From Sorghum bicolor (Eukaryota > Streptophyta > Magnoliopsida > Poales > Poaceae), in the NCBI RefSeq assembly GCF_000003195.3, contig NC_012873.2, positions 10,811,894-10,875,893 on the forward strand: a DNA stretch of 64,000 bases. Reading direction: 5' to 3'. The notes beneath the pieces were generated by a model. The model ran no database searches, was not told the DNA's origin, and saw only the letters and a program-made list of their open reading frames with translations. Shown here one piece after another: positions 29,412 to 41,630 of this stretch. The stretch's first letter is position 1. Every line of letters starts with the position of its first letter. The translations under genes were made by a program, and so were the position numbers.

Positions 29412-32400
29412 CTAATAATCATCTTTAGTAAGTTTGAGCTTACTAATCTCTGTTAGCACTCGGAACTGTGGCCTGGATAATTGGCTTTCGTCATCATGAT
29501 ATTTGCCTTCACATGGAATGATATGCTTCATGATGAACGAGCAGATGTCCTCAACTATGTTGTCTAAAGCACGTTTGTTCATACGCTCTGCCGTCTCTTG
29601 CTTATATACCTGCAAAGAAAGTTTATAAACATTATATATTTTATAACTTCCAACTTAATAGACTATTATTTATATTACCTTGTCAGGGTTCCTTGCATAT
29701 CGTCTGTTTTCTCTCATGTTCTCGCACACGTAGTAGCCACAGAGGACAGATAAGGGTGGTTGCTTCATGCACTGTATAACAGGAGAGTGGTTATTTAATT
29801 ATAGTTGAAACGGTGGTCGTATGTGTATGATTTGTATTCATAATAGTAAATTTTTATACGTACCGGCCAGTTATGTATAACCTCCAATGGTTGCCCTGGT
29901 CTCTTGGACTCGCACTTTCCATGATTTATCTTATAGAACCTGTATGCCCTATGATCTCAAATAGAATCACCATGTTATTGTCAAATTCTCACTATGCTTA
30001 AGTATGCATGCATAGCTTGACTTACAGCTCTAGCAGTTTGATGAATGGAGCATAGCTTTCTTTTGGGTAATCTGCGGAGTCTAGTACCAACACCCTTCCC
30101 TCCTTGGGATAAATGATGAAGCATATACAGTGTCTCTTGCTCGAATTAAATCCATGATGCATTTAAGCATTGGAATAATTTAGATAGATATTTCTAAACT
30201 CACACTTACCCAAAGTGGTACGGGGCCACCACCGCTTTCATGTCTTGAAACTTTATTTGTGAATGTCCAATGTAGAAGGCGTATTTGGCTTCGAAATCAA
30301 GTTTCAACTTTCGGAGTTTCTCATCCTGTTCTGCACCTTCCAAACCCTGTACCTCTGTGTTGTCATTCCCGATCCGGAATGTGTGCCGATCTTCGGCTAT
30401 ATCTATTGGCAGAGATAGACATTTCTTTCTTCGGCACAATAATTAATGTCTGAACCCAAATACAAATCTTGTTGATCATATAACATTCTGCAAGATAGAA
30501 GCATGTCAGATATTGAAAATTGATGCAACTACAATGTGTGTAACTATGTAACACTTACAATGCAAATGTCGTTACGATATGTACATCTAGCATCTCGTGG
30601 TTCATCAGTGCCCACATGTCATCAACTGTAAGCATGCATTTGTCAGTACTCTGGCTGAGAAATGCTATTTGTGGTATGCGCATGCTTATGGTGTCGATGC
30701 CAGCAGAAGAGAAACCTTTTTATACCACTTGGTTTCTTCATAAGTTTGGTCCGACTGAGTAGAGGCTTTCCCCACACGTATTTTTTGGGGATATTCTTGT
30801 AGTCTTCTGCAGTTGGCACCTTGAAATTGACAGGAGTTATGACCTTAGGCGCCGGCACCTCTGACTTTGCTAGCTCAGAAATCTCATGCTCTTGTACTGT
30901 GCGTTTCGAAGCAATGCCTCACAAAAATCTCACTTGCCCAGCTGATTTTTTCTTTGGCTCGTATGGTGAAATCAACTTAGGTATCGGAAATACTTTCTTC
31001 TTTGGCACCTTTGGTGGCTCACTTCTTGGTTCTGGATCTTTGAGTTGTGGGGAAGGGGTGGAATTGAATGGTGGTGGAGATTGTGTTGACTGTGGGGTAG
31101 AAAGATAATGGAGAGGAGATGGTTGATGGACAGGGAAAACATGGAGAGGTGATTCTGGTGGGTCAAGAAGAGACTGGGGAGGTGAAGGCGGTGGGTTAGG
31201 AAGAGGATCGACATGAGCTGACGACTCCTGGGTTAGTGGCATCTCTTGAGAGGGTGGTGGTGGCTCCCTTAGTTGCACGTCCCTCCGAGGCCAAAGGATG
31301 AAATTGTTTATCGCCTGTTCTAGTTTCACAATGTCCTCGGGACTAGGGATGTCTAGAATCTCGTCCTCATATCCTTGGACCACGGTTGATACCTCTACTC
31401 TGTAGTAGTCTTTAGGAATGTCAGCACCATGGTATTTAGGTCCTCCTGGGATTGCTTTGCCCGTGGCTACTTCCCTTGTACGATGATTGTTAATCCCATA
31501 TCTTATGACAAGGGAGCAAGGTGTTGAAGTAACAATATCGTCAACTGGATAATGATCCTTGTTTGCCGTAGATGCGACAATGCTTGGAATGATTGTTTCA
31601 CTCGATGCCACCAACGGTTGCGACACCACTGGGACTAGCTGCATTTGGGGAGCTTGAGTGCTCATCTGTTTATTTGACATGGCACTCGCTAGTTTCTGCA
31701 TCAACTCAGGAGGAGGATTTTCTAGCAACTTACCCATCATCTCTTGGAAGTCTTTCTTAGCCTCTTCCTGAAAATAATTTTCCATTTGTTCCTTGTACCG
31801 ATCACGTTTCTTATGCTCATTTTTCGATTGAGGGCCGAATCCATCCTTCCATCCTTCTTTGGATGAGATGCCTCGAACACGGCCAGGATGCTCGGGGTTA
31901 CCGAGGCCAACACTAAGGATGTCCCTCTCCCTTCATGGCGTAAACTTGCCTTCCTGCTGCATGCCTGCCACTGCAAAGATGCTCTTCATTGCTTCATCAA
32001 GCATTGGGTCTTCAAAGGACACACCCGTCTCGGTTTCCTTTGGTTTCCAAGCACGGATCCAATTCGCGGACCTTTCACCGACTTGCTCGGACAGCACTGG
32101 CAACCCTACTGCCTTCTTCGCAGCCTCTTCTTGCCTCCATTTAGGAACTTGGTGCTGGTTCCTAGATGGTGGTGGTACTTGTTCCTCTTTGCGAGCTGGG
32201 AGTTGGCTTCGCTCCGAGCTAAGAAGTTAGGGTCATTCCTCTGCTCTAGAAAAATAGCCAACTACCCTTTAGTAATATTGTATTTGGATGTCGGATCCAT
32301 CCCTGTCTTTGCATACTTGACATTCATCTCCGACCTCCAATTTCGGAAACTAACCGCACATTGCTTCATTGTATATGTCTTCACTAAATCTTCTGGCACA

Positions 32401-33095
32401 TTCCTAGGAAACTTGAACCTTGTCTTAATCTTATCCTAAATTTTGATCTTGTGATTATTCGACACACCGGACCAGTTTTTAACTGTGATATCAAGAAAGT
32501 CCCTCACACAGAAACCAATTGTGTTCCTATATTTGGGTAGGGCCTCCTCTGGAGCTAGGGGTTGTCCGGTAGGGCTCACATCTGTGATGGCATATGTGTC
32601 ATCTGGAAATTGGTTCAACCCTCTCTCGCCTCGTTTCAAACCTAGCCGCTTCCTTTTCCTAGACTGACATGGCCTCTCATGGCTCGTCATTGCGGTCGTC
32701 GGTTCCGGTGCGTCTTCATGTGCCACTTCCTCCTGAGACATCATCTCTCTAAACTGAGACATTGCCTCCTGAGTATAGACATGTGAATCATGGGCGTGTT
32801 TATATATAGAAACTATGAATCGAAATCATTTAATTATATGAAATCGTGAATGTCTCTAATTTACCTCATCGGCTTCTGGATAGTAATAGGGGTCACGTGC
32901 CAATTCACGACGGGTCTTCCTCACTTCTAGAGGCTCCATGTCGTCGCTAGCTTCTTGTTCGTAGGACGATCCTGATGTTTCGCTCGTTTCTACTTGTTTC
33001 GTGACCTCATGATCTTGTGTCATAGGGTCGGATGACCCTTCTACTTGCTCTGTGGGTTGAGACTGCAGTGCTTCGTCCTTGTGCGGAGAACTCAT
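29412..33095 (-). pseudogene. CACTA-B second gene: Ulp1/C48 protease-like protein, multi-exon, broken
   Basis: Minus-strand frames in order are an acidic N-terminus (MSSPHKDEAL..., 33095-32856) and a region ending FCVRDFLDITVKNW (32762-32436). Next comes a segment with FRNWRSEMNVKYAKTG and LEQRNDPNFLARSEANSQ (32400-31860), containing stops. A long frame with NPPPELMQKLASAMSN and GGPKYHGADIPKDYYRV then a Pro-rich linker follows (31785-30919). C-terminal pieces include LVLDSADYPKESYAPF (~30060) and [17 protein letters not shown] (~29720), which fit the Asp and Cys regions of Ulp1/SENP-type C48 peptidases. Such proteins are known in some CACTA and Mutator elements and are presumed to act on SUMO-like conjugates. 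Stops and frameshifts make it a pseudogene; exon limits are approximate. Confidence 0.7.
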
Positions 33096-33179
33096 CGCAG
33101 AAATCTATATAATTTATGCATAAAATTAAATTTATATATCCTAGGGTATATACACTAATATATCATACACTAACATATA

Positions 33180-33825
33180 AACTAATATATATATATATAT
33201 ATACTAACATATATTATAAAGCATATACTAACATATATTATAAAGCATACACTAACATATATAATAAAGCATAAAATTAAATTTACATATTCAATTTACA
33301 TACACTAATTAATAATATAATTAATAATAATATAATTAATTATGTTAGCATTATATAATTAATAATAATTATTATTTATATACAAAGAGATAAAAAAGAC
33401 ATAATAATTAATTTAATATTAATAATAATATTTATTGATTTCCATATATACATACATCATACATAAAAAGATAGGCACAAATTAATTAAATACATGCATA
33501 TAATATTTACATACAAAGGATTAAAGACATAATAATTAATTAAATTATGTTAGCATTATATATAAAGGCACAAATTCTCACTTCTCCCTCACTGGGAATA
33601 TATATTATTAAAAATATAATTATTAATAATATAATTAATTATGTTAGTATTATATAATTAATAATAACTATTATTTATATACAAAGAGATAAAAAAAGAC
33701 ATAATAATTAATTAAATATTAATAATAATATTTATTGATTTCTATATATACATCCATCATACATATATGAATAATTAAAGTTAAAAAAAGAAAAAAACCT
33801 CAATTCTCACTTCTCCCTCACTGGG
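33180..33825. repeat. AT-rich region with an imperfect ~290-bp tandem duplication
   Basis: Two related blocks (about 33313-33595 and 33607-33825) share long stretches, such as TTATTTATATACAAAGAGAT and AATAATATTTATTGATTTC, and both end CAATTCTCACTTCTCCCTC(ACTGGG). They lie in a probable first intron of the Ulp1-like gene. Confidence 0.7.
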
Positions 33826-34239
33826 CCGGCTTTGAGCTAGCCCACTACGTCCCCTCTGACAAGTGGGGCCCCTGTGTCGGGGTCGTCCCCTACCTTGGGC
33901 CGTCGCTCTTAGGCTGGCCGCCTCTCTCCTCCACGACCGGCCGCCACCACCGCAAAACCCTAGCCGTTGCGCCGCTATTCGCACCCCCGCACCGCCGCCA
34001 TTCGCACCCGCCGCAGCAGCGCCCGCCAAACCCTAGCCGCCGCTGCACATAAAACCGTCGCCGCCGATGGAGGGACGTCTTACCACATGGGGCGTTGAAG
34101 GGCTCGGCGTAGACGAACGAAGACGACGCATCGGACGGTGGCGCCTCTCCGATGACCTCGGTGCGGCGGAGACGAAGACGAAATCCGGTAGCCTCACGGC
34201 GTGTTTTGAAAAACTGGCCCGCCTTGTGACTTAGAAAAA
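33826..34239 (-). promoter_or_regulatory. GC-rich leader and promoter of the Ulp1-like gene
   Basis: Reading the minus strand from 34260, a TATATAA motif (near 34258-34264) is followed by CACTGGAAGAGCACTAAAATTTTTC. A GC-rich leader follows, with GCCGGATTTCGTCTTCGTC and repeated AGGGTTTGG/TAGGGTTT motifs. This looks like a core promoter and 5' UTR for the gene at 33095. Start sites are inferred. Confidence 0.5.
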
Positions 34240-34440
34240 TTTTAGTGCTCTTCCAGTGTTATATACCGCGGCCATTTCTACTGGCGGGTGGTATTGACCA
34301 CCGCCTGTAGAAACCATTTCTACAAGCGGTGGTCAATGCCAACCGCCTGTAGAAATGCATTTCTACAGGCGGGTGGCTATGTGAACCGCCTGTAGAAATA
34401 CATTTCTACAGGCGGTTTGCTAGAAGAGCCGCCAGTAGAA
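34240..34440. repeat. Internal array of TTTCTACAGGCGG hairpin repeats in CACTA-B
   Basis: Four or five inverted pairs of TTTCTACAGGCGG and CCGCCTGTAGAAA sit directly upstream of the Ulp1-like promoter, between the two genes of CACTA-B. This kind of array normally marks the ends of a CACTA element. Here it is either an internal regulatory copy or the scar of a fusion between two elements. Confidence 0.85.
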
Positions 34441-35015
34441 TTGATTTTCAATTAGTTTTTAAATTATTTTGCAGAATTATTTTAAAAGCTTCAAAAATTC
34501 ATATCTTATCAAATATTGGTCCAAATATAGTGAAAAAAAGTTTATTGTGTTTCTATTAAGTAGATCTACATGTTAATAATATTAAATGCCATGTTTGAGA
34601 TACTTTTATATGTAGCTCTATTGAAAATGATTTAAATTTAATATTGACCGCATATCTTGTTTAATACATAAATAATTATAAGAATACCAAAAAAATTTGA
34701 AACTAATTTTGTCAGCTTCTTGGTACTATTTACATGTTGTGAAAAGTATATACCTTGATCCACCACATAGTCCACCACATAAAGCGGAGTAACCCAAGTG
34801 TTAGGGCATGGTTTGGTGCAAGTGCTCTTCTACCTCTTTGAAGCATGTATGTTATGTCTATCTCCAAATGTCTTGAATTTTTTTTTGCAAGTACCTAGAT
34901 CTAAATTATGGCCCCACACAAGATCTCTTGAATTTCTAGCTATGTAAGTTATTATTACATTTTTCTCCACGCTAAATGAGATGAAAAATGGTGGATTACA
35001 TCCGTATCCCACTGG
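34441..35015. other. AT-rich 3' non-coding part of the CACTA-B transposase gene
   Basis: This AT-rich sequence contains phrases such as GTCCACCACATAAAGCGG and GTTAGGGCATGGTTTGGTGC, which I associate with the flanking non-coding part of this CACTA family. It continues across the copia insertion into 46532-47088, as shown by the GGGTT target duplication. Confidence 0.6.
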
Positions 35016-35020
35016 GGGTT

Positions 35021-36933
35021 TGAAGGACCGAAAACGGCGACCAGAGGGGGGCTGAATGGGAGCCTCAAATTTCTTTCGAAATATTTAGCCGCTGTCCCAA
35101 AATCACCACCACACACAAACACGTTCCAAAACTAAAATACTCAAGCCAACTAGTCACGAGAGTATCTAGAGAAATTCTTCGGAACGCTAGAAAGCTAACG
35201 CAACAAACAGAACACAAAACAAAGCTCGAACGACCAAAATACGTGCGAAACGGAAAATCAGAGCCACCAAAAATAAAGGAAAAACAGAGAAGAAATAAGA
35301 GGGGGACTGGCCAAAAATTTCAGACTGCACATATATTGAACAGTTCACTGGACTTGAGTGACTGCTTTCTGAAAATCCTAAACAACACTCCAACCAAGCA
35401 ACGATTTGAGCTGCAGCAACGGACCAATCAGAGAAGGCACAAAAAGAAGAACTAGATGCTGCACTTAATACCTACAAGCACACATGTAGGAAATACTGAC
35501 AATCTCTTGTACATGACTTAAACTAAATAAATTAGCATGCAATGGTTGTTTCCTGTAGAAGAAAGAGGCAACACAGAAGACAAAATCAAAGCACAAACAA
35601 CATTTGCAGCTGTCGCTGAATTTACTGCCTATCCATTTCCTGTATGCTGCAACATAGAGAATGATGAAAGCAACCGGCACTTGGGATCACAGACAAGCCG
35701 CTGCTGCTTCAGTGCTGGAGTGCTCTGCCACACAGCAAGAACAGGCGAGGGTGCCTGAAAGCACGAGCACTGCTCCTGCTGCTCGGCCTTCACGACGAAC
35801 AAGCAACCTGGCTCTCCCACGATGAACAACACGGCAACAGGTCAAGACCAAAATCAATCGGTACAACGAATCAGAGGAAACAGAAACGACCCAGAACTAA
35901 TTGACGCCGAGCCTGTCCGCACCGGTGACCAGCAGTCCCCTCACCAGTACGCTCAACTAGAGCTCAAAAAGCGCCACGAACAGGAAGCTGGACACAACGA
36001 ACAGAAAAAGCAGATCGAGTAAACAAGACCAAATCAAGATGATTCGCTACCAAACTATGCACAGGTAATCTCCATGAAACTGATGAGCATACTCTATGAG
36101 ATCATCGCTCAGAATCAACTCAGAATCTGAGAAAATCAGATCACGTCCAAGAACTCCAGAAAAACCCCCAAAAATGAAATCTGCTTGGATCTTGATGCAT
36201 GAATGAAATTAGCCCAAATCACTTGGTGATCTTGTTTATCACTTGGTAAAGCATCAATCTGACCAAACAAACTTCACAGAAAAACTCAAAACAAGCACGA
36301 ATCAAGAAGGGAAAAATATGATGAACAGTAACTCGTAAAATAAAAATAGCACAGGCTCAGCTTAGATCGCGTCCAGAGGGCAACTGGAGGTTAAGGCCTC
36401 CATTCCCAAACAAAATCGCACACAATATACCACAAATTTTAGTCCATGGAAACTCTCTCGAGAAGGAAAGGAGAAAAACTACTGAAGAACAATAGACCTA
36501 CGAGGGGACTAGAGGAAGAGAGGTGGAGAGATGGTAGAGAGAGTTAGGGAGATAGGGAACTCCCCCGGTTTATTTATCAGGTATATTACATATTCTCCAA
36601 ATATGTCCCTAGATATTTTTGAGCGAACTAGCTAGCCCCAGACGTCAGCCACTACGGCTGGTCACCTGGCCTCCTGGTCCGTCAGTCCAAGCCTCACGTC
36701 CGTCCTTCACCGCTCCAGGTCCATCAGCATGGCACGTCTCTACTTGACCTTCACCTCGCCGTCGACCACCGCCTCCGAGCTCCACAGCTGAACACCACAA
36801 GCCAAGAGACATGTCGCACACATAGCTTTCACCATGGTAATGTTAGTCACCAACTCAACCTATTCGTGGATCACGTTGACAATCACTCATCACAAAACGA
36901 ACCACAAGGGTACTTCTCAACCTTGTGTTCGCA
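35021..36933 (-). repeat. 3' LTR of the copia element
   Basis: Plus-strand ends are TGAAGGACCGAAAACGG and CTTGTGTTCGCA. It is 1913 bp, about 300 bp shorter than its partner because it lacks the block at about 45918-46240. It has a different ~40-bp stretch near 35260-35300. A TTTATTTATC motif at 36568-36579 (minus GATAAATAAA) may be a TATA-like element. Confidence 0.92.
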
Positions 36934-36950
36934 ATCTCCCCCTTGATGAG
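36934..36950 (-). other. Polypurine tract of the copia element
   Basis: Minus-strand CATCAAGGGGGAGAT lies immediately before the 3' LTR, the expected position. Confidence 0.75.
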
Positions 36951-38450
36951 TGCACTGTCAACACTCTCACACCAACAGCTTGAGCAAAAGAAAGAACAGA
37001 GAAGGAGGAAGGAAGAACTCACCCAAATGACCAAAAGCCAGAGAAAGCCAAAACAGGGACATTTGAAGTGAGCAATACTTGGCAAAAACTCGGTCCCCAA
37101 AGACATGGGCAAAGGCTTGACACAACCAAGTAAAAACACAGCTAGCCCTCAAGAAGAGGCAAACGGGCTCAACACCGCTAGCAAAGCTCGAATGGCCAGA
37201 AAACAACTAGACCCTCCGGAAGAGGCAAAGGCTCAACACATCTAGCAAAAGCAACTCGAATGCAACTCCCTCTGAGCAAATGCAATCTCTCTCAAATGAA
37301 TGCATGTCTCTCTTTTTGTGTGTAACTTTTTCCCCCTTATTGACACATGCACTTATCAAGATTTGCCCAAAGGAGTGTAACTCCCCCTCAAAACATGCTA
37401 TGAATGCAAGAAATGCACATATACAAAAGCTTCAGGAGTATAGCAATCAGATTGAAAAGATGCTCTAGATGGTGCTGTCATGTGTGTATAGCAATAAGTA
37501 CAAGTGCTAGCAAATGCTCAAACTGATCAAAGTAAAACGAAATATGACATTTAAGCATTTTTGATCAATTTTAAGCAATTTTAAGGAGGAGTTCACCACT
37601 GAAAGTAGCACATAGCAAGTATAAGCAGGAAATCAACCTAGTGCTAACAAGTGTATACAAGGTGAACTACCCCAAGCAGCATTCATACATCATGTCAAAG
37701 ACTAACTTTAGACTTGTGTTTTCATCAAATTTTCATTTTATCGGAGTTTGCAGCATATCACAAGGTTTAGTCAAAAACATGTGTGAGTGCGAGAGGTTAT
37801 CTGTACCGTCAAACCAACTTATCGACCATGCCAAGCCTATGTCAGAGACAATCGCAAGCTTAAGACAATGATCTCGGCATCCACTACAAGGCTCAAGTTC
37901 ATCCATAAGTGCAATTGGAAGCAGTCTCGATAACTTGACGTAGGACAGTACAGACCCATCTCGATCTTTTCTTTTCACTTAGCTTGATTTTCAATTTTTA
38001 GCACAAGAATTTACAAGTTGCCCAAGCAAGTGTATAACTCAAAGCATGAGACATAGCAACCTAGCATATAAATGATAGCTCAAGTGATCTCAACACATCC
38101 TACACATGCTAGCTGCCACTCACAATGGTGAACAATTTTCAAGTTTCAACAAGTTTATGTCAAGTTCACAAGTTATAAAACATGCTTAGCTCATAACATG
38201 CATCAAGTGATCAAAAGGAGCCTAAGCGACAAGCACCATCATGTACATACAAGACATATCACAAAGAGCATAATCTCAATCTAACAACTATAATCATGAA
38301 GCTCAAAATGCTCTAATATACATGATGAGATGAAATGCAATACAATATGATACAAAAATAAAATAAAAGCTAAACTAAAAGAAAAAGAAACTAGAATACA
38401 AAAACCAAAGTTCCCCTCAACTAAAAAGGGAAACAAACTCCAAGCTCCCC
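36951..38450 (-). other. Non-coding region between pol and the 3' LTR of the copia element
   Basis: About 1.5 kb without a convincing minus-strand frame. In SIRE-type elements an env-like ORF may occupy this place; none is visible here. Only short random frames occur. Confidence 0.5.
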
Positions 38451-41400
38451 TCACAAGTGAGCAAACTGGGCTTGGTCAAGGGGTTTGGTAAAGATGTCTG
38501 CAAGCTGGTTTTGGGTATCAACATGGTGTAGGTCAATATCTCCTTTCTCATAGTGGTCACGCAGGAAGTGAAAGCGGACATCTATATGCTTGGTTTTTGA
38601 GTGGAGAACTGGGTTTTTAGCAACGCTTATGGCACTGGTGCTATCACAAAGCAAAGGCACTCGCCTAAACTCTAACCCAAAGTCTCTCAGAGTGGCTATC
38701 ATCCAAAGCAACTGGGAGCAGCAAGCAGCAGCAACATACTCGGCTTCTGTGGTGGATTGAGCAACTGAGGATTGCTTGCGAGAGGACCAAGACACAAGAG
38801 AAGTCCCAAGAAACTGGCAAGTCCCTGACGTGGACTTGCGCTCAACATGGCAGCCGGCATAATCCGCGTCAGAATAGCTGCAAAGAGAAAGAGAGGAGGA
38901 AGCTGAAGACCAAAGACCAAACTCAGGTGTGAAACGAAGGTACCTCAAGATCCGCTTGACGGCTTGATGATGAGATGTGCGCGGCGAAGACTGAAAGCGC
39001 GCACACAAGCAGACCGCGAACTGGATGTCCGGTCTTGTCGTCGTCAGGTACAGCAGTGACCCGATCATGCTTCGGTACTCCTTCTGGTCCACAACTTCTC
39101 CTTCTTCATCTGCATCCAGGGCCGTCGTGGTCGACATGGGCGTCGAGAGAGGCTTGGCCTCGCCCATATCGAATTTCTTGAGTACGTCCTTGGTGTACTT
39201 GCCTTGGTGCACAAATGTCCCTTCTCTAGTTTGCTTGATTTGCAAACCAAGAAAGAACGTCAACTCGCCCATCATGCTCATCTCAAATTCCCTGCTCATA
39301 GTTTCTGCAAACTTGCCAACAAGTGCATGAGAAGAGCCACCAAAAATGATATCATCCACGTATATCTGAACCAAGAGAGTGTCAGTGCCTTGCTTGAGGA
39401 GAAACAAAGTTTTATCAACAGAACCCATTTTAAAACCCTTTCCAAGAAAGAAGGCTTTCAAACGCTCATACCAGGCTCTTGGGGCTTGTTTTAGACCATA
39501 CAAGGCTTTGTGGAGTTTAAAAACATGGTTAGGAAACTTAGGATTTTCAAAGCTAGGGGGTTGTCTCACATAGACCTCTTCCTCTATATACCCATTCAAG
39601 AAAGCACTCTTCACATCCATCTGATACAGCTTGAACCCTTTTGAAGCTGCAAAGGCTAAAAGGATCCTAATGGCTTCTAGACGGGCAACATGAGCAAAGG
39701 TTTCCTCATAGTCTATCCCCTCTTTGTGATAAAAACCCTGAGCTACCAACCTAGCCTTGTTCCTCACTACCACCCCATCTTCACTCTGCTTGTTTTTGAA
39801 AACCCACTTGGTACCTATGGGATGGCAATCTGGTGGAAGTGGTACTAAAACCCAAACATTGTTTCTCTCAAAATTTTCTAACTCCTCATGCATAGCATTA
39901 ACCCAATCAGGATTAGATAGTGCGTGTCCAACATCTCGAGGCTCAAAAGAAGCAACAAAAGTAGAGTGAGCGAAGTGTGAGATGTGATATGACCTGGACC
40001 GCGTGACTCGCTGGTCAATTTCACCAATCATGGTTTGAGGTGGATGGCGACGCTGAATGTGTCGAGGTGCTTCCCTTGAAGAAGTTGCCTCCCCCTCAAC
40101 TACAGCTGGGGCCTCCTCAGGGACAGCCGGTGTAGGCTGAGGAGGCTGCTCGATCGGACCCCAAGTAGTGGAAGAAGAAGGATCGGGGCCATCAGGCAAA
40201 GTAGTTGTCGAAGACTCGAGAGGGGCAGCCAGTGGTGTTGGCTCAGGATTACCCCAATCGGCATCTTTTGCATCATCCTCAACAAAGATGCTCTCACCAA
40301 TCTCCTGATCACCTGCACATTCATAGACAGGAGAAGAACAAGGCATACTCTCATCGAATGTGGCCTCACAGGTCTCCACGACTCGGTTAGTTTCAAGGTT
40401 AAGTACACGATATGCATGAGAATGAGAAGCATAACCAAGAAAAATACCGTCGGAGGACCTAGACTCAAATTTGTCCAAATTACTTTACTTCAGGATGAAA
40501 CACTTGCAACCAAACACCCTGAAGTGACTTACCTTGGGTAGTCTACCAAATCGCAACTCATAAGAAGTCTTTTTCAAGAAGGCTCGAAGAAAAATGTGAT
40601 TGGAAACATGACAAGCAGTGTTGATCGCCTCGGCCCAATATCTCCTAGGAGTCCTATGCTCATCGAGCATCGTCCTGGCCATCTCAACAAGGGTCTGTTT
40701 TTTGCGCTCAACAACACCATTTTGCTAGGGGACATAAGGAGAGGAAAACTGGTGCTCAAGACCCAAAGAAGCACAGAAGGTATCAAATTGAGTGTTTTTG
40801 AATTCTGTGCCATTGTCACTACGTATATCTCTCATGGCATTCTTAGGCAACTCAGTTTGTAACCGAAGAATCAAATCTCGAACATGAGAAAAAGCCTCAT
40901 CCTTACCCTCCATGAAAAACACCCAAGAGTAGCGAGAAAAGTCATCCACAATCACTAGAACATACCACTTCCCTCCCTTTGACCGAACCCGAGCCGAACC
41001 AACTGTGTCCATATGAAGTAGCTCATCGGGTCCCTTGGTCATGACCTGAGTCACGAGAGGATGAGAAGCAGCAACCATCTTCCCATGACGACAAGGGTGA
41101 CAAACCAAATCCTTCTCAAATTTCAATTTGGGCAATCCTCGGATTAAGTCAAGTGAGCTCAACCTAGCTAGTAAGTCAAAGCTCAAATGACCAAGTCTCT
41201 TATGCCACTTCCAAAGATCAGAAGAGGATCCAGCCACAAGACAACGATAAGAGCCAAAAGAGTGAGAAAAATTAGCTCGAAAGACACGACCAAAAGGGAC
41301 AATCTGACAAACAAGATTTCCCTGAGAATCAAGAACTCGAGACAAGCCAGTCTTAAAGCGCACCTCAAAACCATCCTGAAGGAGTTGCAAAACCGAAAGC

Positions 41401-41630
41401 AAATTGAAATGCAAATTTGAAACCAAAGCAACATCCTTCAAGACAAAACTCTCATTGACCCGAATGGTCCCACGAGAAAGCACCTTACCTTTGCTATTGT
41501 CCCCAAATGTGATGTACTCCTTACATTGCACGGGGTCGAGGCTGGAGAACCATTTTGAACTTCCGGTCATGTGGCGCGAACAACCAGATTCAACAAGCCA
41601 TGTGTTCTCCAAGCCTCCGAGCTGCATCAA
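38451..41630 (-). pseudogene. Copia pol: protease, integrase, reverse transcriptase, RNase H, interrupted by stops
   Basis: The frame 41630-40725 carries the protease motif LVESGCSRHMTG, where the usual catalytic Asp is Glu. It also carries the integrase HHCC finger (HKRLGHLSF, CHPCRHGK) and core (VDDFSRYSW, RSDNGTEF). A TAG near 40727 interrupts the SPYVP/QNGVVE motif. After a further piece (40682-40485), a TAA near 40480 precedes the frame 40478-38451 with RT ([21 protein letters not shown]) and RNase H ([28 protein letters not shown]). Two stops plus the protease change make the element non-autonomous now. No env-like ORF follows. Confidence 0.92.

Noticed and set aside
28917..34239. A separate small CACTA element ending in TTTTAGTG near 34233
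   Set aside because: The CACTAAAATT end there does not match the left terminus, triplet flanks differ (GCA and CTC), and the split RNase H-like domain needs one insertion reaching 51604. The fused-element alternative is kept as a caveat in the findings.
36951..38450. Env-like ORF expected in some SIRE-type copia elements
   Set aside because: No minus-strand frame of useful length or membrane segment is present between RNase H and the 3' LTR.
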